Shown piece after piece: positions 20,556 through 33,400 of a stretch of 64,000 nt of DNA. Both the position numbers and the translations under genes were made by a program. The notes below the pieces were generated by a model, which was given only the letters and a program-made list of their open reading frames with translations, was not told the DNA's origin and did no database searches. Each line of letters begins with the position of its first letter. Position 1 is the first letter of the stretch. Source of the stretch: Saturnia japonica (taxonomy: Eukaryota > Arthropoda > Insecta > Lepidoptera > Saturniidae); NCBI GenBank assembly GCA_033032175.1, contig CM065304.1:6448001-6512000 (forward strand), written 5' to 3'.

Positions 20556-23500
20556 GTAAGTATTTCCAGTAAATATAATAATTATTTATCTTGATACTCA
20601 TGAAAAACCTTTAAATAAATCAATGCAAGTTATGCATATTTCAATATATTTTTACCTGATTGCGAAAAAGGAGGGTTATGTTTTTCGAGCGTATATATGT
20701 AGGTCTATGTATTTTTTGACACACTCAGCCAACTGGCTTGATATATTTTACCATACGTGGTGTCGTTAGATTTGTAGGGAGTAGTAGGCTATATAATATT
20801 TAATTACAACGTCTGGGAATAAAAAAAACAGAAAAAATATTTAGTATAATCTATTTTTCAGTCAAGTATTTTTGTTACAGTCGGGTTTTTGTTTTCTTTT
20901 TAATAATTTATTATTATAGGTATTTCTAAATGTGTATATATTATACAAAGTACAAATTTATACCTGAAATTATTAAATAATTTATATTACTCAGATAATG
21001 ACTGAAATTGTTAAGTGAAAAATGAATCGAGTATATCAGCTACAATTTAAAAACAAAATAATTTCAGTTTTTTTTTCTCTTCAAAATGTCTATAAAAAAC
21101 GAATGATACTAAAATCGTGGTCAAAAATTTTATAGGTTTCTACAATCTAGTTATATCGAAAATGTTATATTACTGTTCAATCGTTTTAAAATACAATAAA
21201 ATCAACATTTCACTGAATTTCGTTATTCGTTTTATTCCAAGATTGACATAGAGTGATAGATTAAAAGTGTGACCAAATTAACATAAAAATTACACAGAAT
21301 ATTTTTCTTAATGATACCAATGTTTTCAAACAATTACAGTATGTATTATTGTATTGTATTGTATTGTATTGTAGTATTTTTTAACGTAAACAAGGTAAAT
21401 TGAAATTTTTTAAACTCCCGACACAAGTAACCTATTCATTGAGCCCATTCCAATGGGTCCAAACATGATATCACTGCTATTAGTTGGTGAGTAGTTATGT
21501 ATCCTACAGATTTCAAATGACGCTGCAGCATCAAGTTAAGGTTTTTCTAATGTCATTGAAGTAACAGAATATCGAACCTCGACTCAATCAGACCTGTTAA
21601 AGATGCTCCCATCTATTTTCAGCAAGAAAAGAACTGACAATCTACAAACGGCTTAACAGATTTTCTTGAATCATAGCTAAGAACAATCTCAATCAAGTCA
21701 CCTTTCAAACAAATAAAAACTAGATCAAAATCGGTTAAGTCGTTTGTGAGCTACGATACTACAGACAGAAATACAGATACAAACGTAAAACTTATAACGC
21801 CCCTCTTTTTTGTATGGGGGGTTAAAAATACTGAAAATTATTAAAACGATCACAGCTAACTACCGTATAGATTTGTTTTGAATTTATTAAAACAAAAATT
21901 ACTAGCTGTGCCTGCGGCTTTGCTCACGTGGTCTACACAATGCCCACGCGAATCTTCTTCTCCCGGTCCCGGCTATTTTAAACACAAAAACGCTTATTGT
22001 GGGTTTTTCTTAGAAGATAGAGACATGCACTCTCGCGGACTATTTTGTAGGTCTTTTTATTTTCTACAATTATTTAGGTCATTAATTTGCTATATCTCTT
22101 ATGGTTTACTCAGCATAAGCCTTTTGAGCGCCCGAATTTATTCTCCATGACCAATTTTTTTATTATTGTGTGGAACTCTAATTCTTTTTCTAAAATAAAA
22201 GTAGCCTTAATTACTCTCTATATCATCAGCTATCTATCAGTGAAAGTTCCGTAAAAATCGGTCCAACCGTTTTGGAGATTATCCGGAACAAACAGAAAGA
22301 CAGACAGACAAAAGTTTTACAAAAGGGGTTTTTTGTTATAGGTATCGTATATACTTTCATATGCATTTAGTAAAAAACTTTCATTTTGACATTACAAAAA
22401 AAACACTTCAATTTTATTAATTGTATATATATAGATTAAGCTTCAGATATAAATAATATTATGGTTTATTCCAGTTCTTTCTTTATTCACGGTGGTAACG
22501 TTTCCGAATGGGGCATGCGCCGGCGCGTCCGGCGATAATGGCACTTGCATGACTGCACGAGAATGTTCGTCAAGAGGTGGCTCAGCGAACGGATATTGCG
22601 CTAATGGTTTCGGTCTTTGTTGTATCTGTGAGTATTCTTGCTTCAACCACAACTACCATCATAAACGGCACACGAATAAAATCTTTACGCATGTTACTTC
22701 TTCTCAGCCGCAATTTAATATTATCATTTGCTAGTTTTTCGATTATATTATATCTTATAGATAGACTATAAGATTTATACATGGTGTTATGTGTATTGTT
22801 CATAATAAATAAATCAGCGAAATAAATAAACAATGTGTAGGTACCTTGTTTAAGCGAACAAAACTGCAGATAGAAAATTGGAATTCAATAAAGCACATTT
22901 CTTTAAAAACCACATTAGTCAATAAACGGTTTGTTGCTAAAACACGCGATGGTAAAAATTTTACCGTCGCCTATGGACAACTGCAACTCCAGAGGCATTA
23001 TAACCATTTTAACGATCTTGGAGTGGCTTGGAGACCGTATTTCAATCACTTTTCCTAGAGTTCCATGTTATAGAACTGGGGTAAAACCAAGCTGGATAAC
23101 CCATTACAACAAACCTAGCGTACGTTATAGGAAGGTTCAAGAAAAACTTACTGTTATTGCGTTTCGGCTAGGTTTTAACGTGTGAGGATGAGCAACCAGC
23201 TAACGAAGGAAGATGCTAGTTTGGAACGGTGATAAAAGCACAATATCGAAAACTTTCTCAGAACATTCTTCATTCAAAAGACACAAAAAAAAACCGAACA
23301 AGCGAAACTGAGTTAATCTGCCCCGAAAAATTGTATTTCACGTAAAAAAAATTTTACCCCATTTCTACCACATGGATGATAATACTGTTTGGTGCTAAAA
23401 CAACCATGCTGCTGTTGGAAGTTACTGAACTGTGGAATAAGTCATACAGAATTAACCTGCACCAAAAAGTAGTATTTCACATACAAATTTTTTACCCCCT

Positions 23501-24449
23501 TTCCACCTTAGAGGTTGATTTTTGAAAAAACGCCGACATGTTTATTTTTATTAATCTTGTCGATCAATATTAATACCAAGTTTTAAATAAATCAGCCGAA
23601 GAATATTTTAGCCTTTACAAATTTTTTAAACCAACTTTCACGGTATTAGGAGTTGAATATACCGATGCTTACAATACAAAATCAATATCCTCCCCAAAGT
23701 TTACATTTATGTCCTTAGTAGTCTGCATTGGGTGATAATAGGTGATAAATCATATTATATACGTAAGAAAATAGATAAATACACGCTATCAAATAAACTA
23801 ATGGAATTTTCATAAAAGAGCAATTATGAATAAGGAGTAATAAGATGTGTAAACATTTTTCATCTATTTTCAAACTTAGTATTTTTTTTACTTTATGGAT
23901 TTAGTTAGCATTTGGCCACAATCTGATGGTAAATGACGATATCATTTAAGATTGTAAGTAACATGCTATGCTTAGTGTTCGCCGCTAAAGAGCCAAAAAG
24001 ACATTAAAAATATTTTTTTCTCCTCCGGGATGAAAAGTTCACTTTTATTCCCTGTCACGCGGGAGAAAAGTACCCGATTCTCTCCCGGTGAGATGGCAAA
24101 TGTGCGCATGCGCGTACTTTACTTTATCTCCCGGTAACCTAGCAACTGCGTGTTTTTATATAAAATATATAAACTTTTCATCCCGGAGGAGAAAAAAAAT
24201 TGTAAACGCACCTAGGGAGAAAAGTAGGACATTCACGCCCGCGCGTATGGTTGTCACCCGAGCCGAAGGTAATATACTATTACCGATATTTTATGCCTTC
24301 AATACGATATTTTCTTCAACGAAACCTGAGACTCATTGTAGGTGTCGAGAACTCATGACGAGCTAAACAATGTCAGAACACACTACCACTCTTGTTATAG
24401 GTATATTAAGATTTATGTCTATAGCATGCTTGAACTACGCGCCCTGTAA

Positions 24450-24487
<38 letters not shown>

Positions 24488-27400
24488 TTCTTAGTCAGTA
24501 AGCTGTGGTAAATTACTCCATAGACCGATCTTTTAGTTGCCTCCATCGATCTCAATCTTCAGTTCGATGAAAGGCTGTGGTGACGAGTAACTCCAGTTCG
24601 ATGATTTGGCTCAACCACCATTTTGCAAGTCTTTCTTTCAGCCATTTTCCTTCAAATTTACCTTTTAAAAACTGCTTTACCATGTTTACTGACCTTCCTC
24701 TTGCGATATGACCAAAATATCATAATAATCATGATTAGTAAACTACTGACAGTTTAGGTGTTAGAATATAAAACCAATAGCGTGATGGTGAAACATTTCC
24801 TATTGTTCACATACCTATCATTTTCAAATAGAATATTTGTTATCAAGTAGCTGTAGGTGGTCTCTGGTACACCTACTGTATTCACCCTGGGAGCTACAGC
24901 AACAATCACGAACTAAAGGTTTTATTTTATAAAGAACTATTAATTTTGCTAAATTCGTTATTTCTCAATAACGCTATTAACATAAAACTGAACCACTTGT
25001 ACACAGTACATCTACTGAAAGTGATAATAACTGTATATAATTAAATACTGTGTAACCAGGTTAAAAAAAAAAGAATAAGATAAACCCGATCAAGTTTCTT
25101 GTCGGTTCTTCTCAATGTCTGGGATGTTTTCCGAACCGGTGGTAGTTTTTGACATTTATAAGTGATTATTTTTATAGTAGTTTGAATCTAATTTATTTCT
25201 TACTAGCGCCCCTGTTTCGCACGGGTACAGTTTACAAATTACTTTAAATGGTTTGTCAATGTTTCGTCAATATCCTGATATTATATGATATTAAAACTTA
25301 TGATACCTGTATCATAAGCTTTAAAATGATATTTGAATCATTATTTTTGATGCAGAATTGAGGAGGAAAACACCTTTAAATAATGATATTTATTTATTAC
25401 TTGTTTCTAGTCTTATAAGTCTAAGCTGTTCGAGTAAATATTAAAATTCCCACTTTGATTTCTTTTGATTCTACATTTCAATTATAGTAGATACTAGCGA
25501 CCCGCCCTAGCTTCAAACGGGTACAATTAACAAAGTGGTATATTTTATATTTCATAAATCCTGATTTAGAGATTATTGCATTCATAACTACCTCATTAGC
25601 CTAGTGGTCATAAACGCAACTGGTATATATAGGTTTGGCTTTGTGCTCATTTAATGGTAATAGACCCATCCCCTATAGCATGGCGCCTAAAAACATACCC
25701 AGCGTACTATGGGTGTACATTGGTACACCTATGCCTAAAACTTCGGGGATACAGGTGTGATTGTTATGTAACTTCATATTTACAAGTAGTGTGCTTAACA
25801 CGTGATGCGCAATTCTTCACAAGTGGGGAGTGGCACCCAAGTGCCGGCGACCGATTTTGCTGAGAGTGATGTTTTAGATCGCGCGTAATTTTTAATTCGT
25901 CATATCTTTTACGGTATTTATTTAAATGGAAAACTGTAATGGACAACTTTAATCAACATTAAATTCCCAAGATAACCAATAAAGTTACGTGAATATAGAT
26001 TAATGCTGAATAGGAGAAAATAGCTATGTAAATAATGTAATATTTTAAATTATTATGTTGAATTTCAAAATGGTTACTGTGAGTCAACCTTTGGAGATAG
26101 GTATATACCATGGCGGTCATTTCTATATGCTTTTTGAATAACTGCAATTCTTTTTAAAATTATTTTGATGTATCTCATGACGCATTTCATAGCTAGTGTA
26201 AACCATGTATGCACAAGAAAATCATATTTTGACGACTTGATTACAAATAATTGAATTTTCTCTACTAGTTTACAAAGCTTAGTTGGAACGTACTGTATAT
26301 ATAAACCTTTCATAAAAAAATATGTTAATGGTAATGAAAACTGCATTAAAATCCGTTCCGTAGTTTAAAAGATCTAAGCGTAAATGGGGACAGACAGCGG
26401 GAAGCGACTTTATATTATGTATAGATTTATTAGTTTGTTTTATTTATCAATTGTGAGGTTAAAGGTTTTAGAACTTTTTTCCTATAATTAAAGTTTTTCT
26501 TTTATATATGAATATTAACTTTACTCAGGTGTGTCATATTTCAGGCACAGTTTTCGGTCTTTTCTTCAAATTTTTTTTCTACGAAAATTGATAATTACTT
26601 GCACGTTCGCAAAAATTTACCTAAGATAGATTTTTATTAATGACTAACACAGTTTTAATAAGTGCTCGAAATAAACACAAATTTGTCATGTTTCATTTTG
26701 TAAAACCAATAAAAGCTTAAATATAATAAAAAATAAAATCTCTAAGCTCATTATCGATTCACTGGACAATAAGATCAAGGACTACGTGGAGCAGGCTTTA
26801 TTGTCAAAAGGTCTTTACAGATGCATAATTACTTATATGAAATTGATCTCTGAAAATAATTTCCTCTCTATTCGTCAACCAAAATGATTGACTGAAAAGA
26901 TAAGTCCAATAGAGTTTCTTGCTGTCTCTATTCGTTACAGGGGATTTTTTCCGAGCCGGTGCTATTGTTTAAACCTTCATAAAATGCCTTCTTAGGGGCT
27001 AAATTGAATAAAGTATTTATGTTTGATTGATTGATTTTGTTTTACAGTTATGACCTCATGCGGTAGCAGTACATCAGAAAATGGAACATATTTTGTCAAC
27101 TCCGGCTATCCTTCAGTGTTTGACGGTACTGGTTCCTGTGAATTGACCGTGGTTAAGTCACATCCTGATGTTTGTCAAATAAGGTTAGTCGATATTACAA
27201 AATCTTACATAGATTTTATGCAACTGAATATCGTCATCGTAGTTTCTAATGTTGTTTTGCGTTTAATTTGTAAACTACATTTTTTTTTAACAGGTTAAAA
27301 TTTTAAACCTATAAAATTTATGATATAGATTAAAACAAACTTTTACTCTGTATTTAGCCGACGTTTTTAGGTTAAAAACGTTTTTATTTAATTTTTTAAA

Positions 27401-30400
27401 TAAAAATTTAGATTTTAAAGAGTAGCAAAGAGGCTAACTTTCCCCTGATGATATATGTTTACCATCATCTATGGACAAAAATTTCTTAGACTCTCTTTGA
27501 AGAACCCCATATCATATATTCTTGGGACAAATCATGCTAGAATTCGCAAATCGCGACAAGGAGTTAATATAGACCTTTAAAATATATAAATTGTTTATTA
27601 TTAATATTTATTATAAAATTTAAACAATTTATCCTTAATCAGTACATTGAATAAAATTTTATTTAAAAAATGAGTTTATATAAAAAATTCTAAATCAGCG
27701 GAACTTGAACTATCGAACATTTGTACTGTACGTACAACAGTTCGTTAAGTCTGGTCATCACACAGCTAGGACAATTAGACGACGATCATGGTTTTGTAAA
27801 GCAGGAATTGCATTAATCGTGTATATTCTATCATAGTCTCTCGTAGGTAGCTGATTCCTTTTTTCCTCGGTCCTTTTAGGAATCCCGGGATTTCGGGATT
27901 TTCGAAATATAATCCTGGAATCCCGATATAATCCCGGGATTGTAAACAGGTAATGAAAAGTCACATTACTATACAAAAAATAATTCAAAGTTAAAAATGT
28001 AAGAAGTTAAAATTCAACTTTATAAAAAAAGAAAACCAAGTTCAATTATGGCCAGATACAGTTAAATTTTAAGTCTTTTCAGAAAAATTAAATTAAACCA
28101 AATCAAACAATTTCAAACTTCCCTTAAAATAAACCAACTAAATTTGTATATAATATTCCCCGGGATTATATATATGATATTTCCCGGGATCGAATCCTCA
28201 CCTATTTCCTGTGTAGCTCCCATCCGCCAAACGCGAGTACAAAATGTATTATAGTGGAAGCGTATTTAATATGTCTTGAGCTTGTATCTTACGTTTAGTA
28301 ATTTCGTATTTTTTAAGACTAGACTTCATGCATTTCTCAATCGCTGGCCCAGAACAGACCAACCACGTTTGTAACCAAGACCAGTTCATCGTATCTGGAG
28401 GAAACCCTGTGCCAGCTATCTGCGGTGGAAACCAAGGGAGTCACAGTTGAGTTTTTTTTTAAATAATAAATAGACAACCGCTTTTATAATATCATCGGTC
28501 ACACAGAATAAGCCAGTAAAGTCGAGGATTAAATATACATATATAAAGGTACTTAGCTGTACCTTGTAGCTTTTATACGACAAATACCGCGCCGCCAACG
28601 CACACGTGTAGCCTATTATAATATTTCTTCCCGCAAGTGGGTATAAATTCTTTTATTCTTTCATTATCTCCTAAACTATGAGTCCAAATAACACGTTATA
28701 AAGAGCAAAATTTAACTTCATAAAATTGTCTTTATGTCGAATTAGCTTTTGTTCGTAAAGTCTAAAAATAGTGTTCATAAATTTTATTTTTATTTTTAAC
28801 AATTGTTTGTCACTAAATTTCATATTGTGCCTTATGTATAAGAGATAGGTATATGATATCGCGGACTTTTTTTATATATACTGAGGGCCAATATTCTTGT
28901 AGAGTATTTACGTATCGTATAACAAGATAATTTTTAACAAAAAAGAAAATCAACTTCAATGATTTTCAAGAGTTCTCTGGTGTATCTTCGAAGTTGAAGG
29001 TCCTATACCAATGAAGTTAAAATGGGACCACCCTTGAGGTAATCTCTTATCAAATAAAAAATAATCAACCGGAACCGGTTGGAACCGAACTTGGAACCAA
29101 AAGATCGAAATCTAACGGCGATCGCCGCTCTCATGCTGGCCTGCATAAATACCTCTTCACATTACGCTTGAAGGACCCAATGTCGTAAAAAGGGTGAAAA
29201 CATTAGCCGGGAGATGGTTCCACAGTTCCACAGTACTACAAAGATAAGAGTGCGTTCTATATTTATTACTTACATACAAATTTGTACAAAGGAAATATAA
29301 TAAAGTGCGACTGGTATGTTCGAGGTCCTGGTTTTTCTATGAAATTCTCACTAGAAGCTCGGAGTTTGGGTTTGTGCCCGATTAATGGCAATAGGCTCGC
29401 CCCCTAATACATGGGACCTAAGAACATACCCGGTGAACTGTGAATGTACATTACTACACCTCTGCCTAACCCTTAGGGGATACAGACGTGATGGTAAATT
29501 ATGTTATGTTAAAGCTATAGCAAGATATAATATGTATATAACCATAAAACCAAGAGGAGGGCAATATTTGTTACGTAATAGTTTGATAACGATCTGCAAA
29601 CACTTAAAGAGATAGCGATAGGGTTTCAAAGTGAAAATTATACAGAACCCTAAGTAATTTAGTGTATCAAGTAAAAATCTAAAATCCAAGTTGTCCATGA
29701 TCCACATTTGTTATTCTGAAGGCTCCATCTGCCTTTTCCTTAAATCTGTGACTAACATTAAATTAAATAATACTAGAAATCCTAACACGACCAATGCCAA
29801 TGAACTTAGACAGCTTAAAATATTAACATTGTCACTCAACTAATGAAGTGATATAATTCATAATTCATTGCTTAGGTTTATTCTGCAAATGTCAAATAGA
29901 GAACAGTCTATGATCAAAAAGTCACTGGTCGAATTTCGACCATTGGGCGACCTCTAGTTATAGTTATTCAGCAATATCATATTCATTTTTCAGTTCAAAT
30001 AAATACCTAGCAATGTACTGGAGTCATTTTACTTAGGTCTCTTCGACCTCTTATAACAAAAAAATAGTGTTCAGAAATGAAAGTGTGTATTTTGCTTTAC
30101 TTTTTACAGTGTATATAGACGCGGGCATTGGTACTACGAACCCAGTGAAATTAACTTTCGTGACGAGCGGAACCGCCTTTGAAAGGTCATGGAAGGTAAA
30201 AGTAACGCAGATCCCTTGCAGCGGTATTTCTAAAGGTACGTTAATACATCACTTTATATGACAACTCAGGATTCCCGGTTTTTTTGCACATTCAGGTGAC
30301 AAAAAAGCATACTCACGTGTATCACTAGCCCATTGCCGACCTTGAACCCACATATCCCAAGGAGCTCTGGAATCCATACTCACCGCAGGAACACAATACA

Positions 30401-33400
30401 ATGTTATTTCACTGCGATCTTCTGTAAGGTGAAGGTATTCCTCTAGTCAGATTGGCCTAAGTAGAGAGAAATCTCCAGAGAGAGGAAATTTCTCTGTGCC
30501 TTATCTCAATATATTCTAAGCGATAGTAACTCTCACTCAGGCGCTATTTCAATTCAGTCCCATAGATTTACAATGTGCCTAAGCTTACAGTGAAGAAAAA
30601 CATCGTGATACAACTTTAATATATTCTTAGTATTTCCTAATCCTCGTTTTACTATCGAACAATTTCGTGCGCAACCATCCCATGTGAGAGACTTTGTCGG
30701 GGACGAGGTAGCACGACATTACGTCACTACAGTACATAAAAGTAAACAGTATGTTGTTTTGGCAGAAGTCTATAAATAATTTTACTTACAGCTGCTTGGT
30801 AGATAAACAACACTAGAGCTACCCTCTGACTGTATTTCTTGGGTTACCTACTTACGTATTTGATGATGCTATATTAAAATATCATTATTATCTTTTCAAC
30901 AAAATATATTACATACTAGAAATTTTGTAAGTTTTAATTTAAATTAATGCCACTTGGGTTTATTTCTAGTTTCAGAGGTGATGGGATAGTAAAAAGGGAA
31001 CATATATATTTTTTTAAATTAAAATATAAATTATTGCTTAAAGGTTTTTTAAATCAAAAACAATTTTAAATCTTAGGAAGTAAGTAATGTAATATTTCGT
31101 CATTAGTTAATCGCGACTATTGTGTACTGAAGCTTATCTAGATTTCGTTCTGTCGTTTGTAAGAAGACGTAATACTATTTACTTCAGTGTACTGTGTCTT
31201 GCACACCTATGTCACGCAATGGCACGCGCTTCCCTTCCCCGTTACATTTCTCACCCCGTTGTCATCTATTGTACCTCGCCCCCGCCAGCGTCTGTCGGAA
31301 ATATAGGACGGTCGCGCACGAATTTGAATGACTATAATTACCAACCACAAGTTTAAATATGACGCAAAGAATCTATAGATGTTATTTGGCAACTATACAT
31401 TAGTATTTTCCTTCTATAGTTATCGTATGAGTATATTGGACGAAACCCTCAGCTAATGTCTGTTTTGTATAAGGTGATCAAACGCTATAATGTAAATTAG
31501 GGGTAATCAATCTTTTTATACAAACCACCAATTACAGCTGTCCGTTTTAAAATTTTTCTTTAATTCGTGTTTTAGGGTAAGTTTTTCAATAACTAATGTC
31601 AAACTAGAAATTCATAATGACGCAAAAATAAACTAAATCCACGGTTTTCATTTTTTTTATTTGAATCGATACACTGTGCATATTAATTTGTTTTTACCCT
31701 GACTGTACTTAACACAGTCTATAGTCTACAGTAATATAAAATTATTTAATAATTAATAAAATAAGTAAATTAAAAGTAAAAATAACAAAATTAGTTATAG
31801 AAATAATTCATACATCATAGGTTAAATGTCGCGGCATGTCTTTTACTATATAAAAATAAGTCGGGTTTTCCTTTCTGACGCTATAACTCCAGAACGCACG
31901 AACCGATTTCCACGGTTTTGCATTCGTTGGAAAGGTCTCGGGCTCCGTGAGGTTTATAGCAAAGAAAATTTAGGAATAATTTCAACAGAAAAGCGGGAAA
32001 ATCATTTTTCACATACAGCGCCATCTCTGATACATAGCATGTACTACAAACCGATATTTTAAGTAGATGGCGCCGGTGCGTGATTACATTGTTTGACAGC
32101 TGCTCATTGTTCTCTGCTCAGTTAATTTCATGTGACAAACCGGTAATGTGTTCACTGTGAAATTGTGAAAAAAGAAGTAAAAAAAAAAGTTATTCGTGTC
32201 CTAACATTTCAATTGGAAACCATCAAATCAATCACGTGTATTGTGCAAATTTTTATTCAATTTCAACAGTAGGCATTTGTCTTTAAGGTGGTAAGTTGAA
32301 CTGTGTAAATTATGTGGATCGTGCATTTGAGGTTAAATTCACCACTCTGTCCATAGTCCGAAATGCCTAGAGGACGACGTGCGAACATCGGCCGCCGCAC
32401 AAGACATGCAAGCCAGCAACAAGTGTATTCACAGAATTTAAGCGAAGAAAGACAAAATATAACAAGAGAAAATGCCCGATTGAGACAACGCGTGAGCACA
32501 CGAAGATCATTGGCATCATACAATCGCTTGGCATTCCAATATGATCCCACTGCGAACTACAGTGATGATGAAAATTTAGATATTGGACCAATGACGACTA
32601 TATGCCGATATTGCAATGCGTTAAAGTTCAAAAGAGAAACTGCGAAAGTGGAAAAGTCTCACTGGATCCATTACTTACACCACCACAGCCACTGAAACCA
32701 TTTTTCGATGGAAGTGATCCCGATTCCAGCCATTTTCTTCATGCCGGTTCATGCCGACTTGCAAGGTAAAAGATACAACACACATAACCAATCACTCACA
32801 CCAACACAATGAATTGCAATACATAACAACTACATATACACCACACACTACACCATCACACGATCAGAAGTTACACCGTATTCTTCAACAAATGATTGTT
32901 TGCAATTACAGATACAAAGACAAATATATCATTTGCATGGTTCAATGGTACCAACACCAGATGAACCGCATCAATTTCTGCAAATATATTTAATTTCGTC
33001 GATGGTGGATCAGCTGAATGTGCGGTGCAATATACAGGGAACACAACAGTTAAAGAGACGAATTATTGAACAGTTGCAAGCATTTTTTCACGCTAATAAT
33101 GCTGTGGTTAATATGTTCAAAACAGCATTGGAACGAATGCCATCGGATACGCACAAATTTGTCATAAGAGCGGATTGTACCCCAACAGGTGAACATGTGC
33201 GAAGATTCAATGCACCCACCGTTAATGATGTTGCTGCAATTATTGTTGGTGATCCAACAAAATCGCAAGACATTATCGTTCAGCGAAGAAGCAATATCAT
33301 GCATCGTGTAAACGAGTCACATCGTATGTACGATGTGTTACAATATCCATTAATTTATTGGCAAGGGCAAGACGGATACGACATCACGTTAAAGATGGTC

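Noticed and set aside
24088..24366. 92-codon frame over the 24-kb MITE
   Set aside because: Over a third of it is the foldback element itself; no protein pattern.
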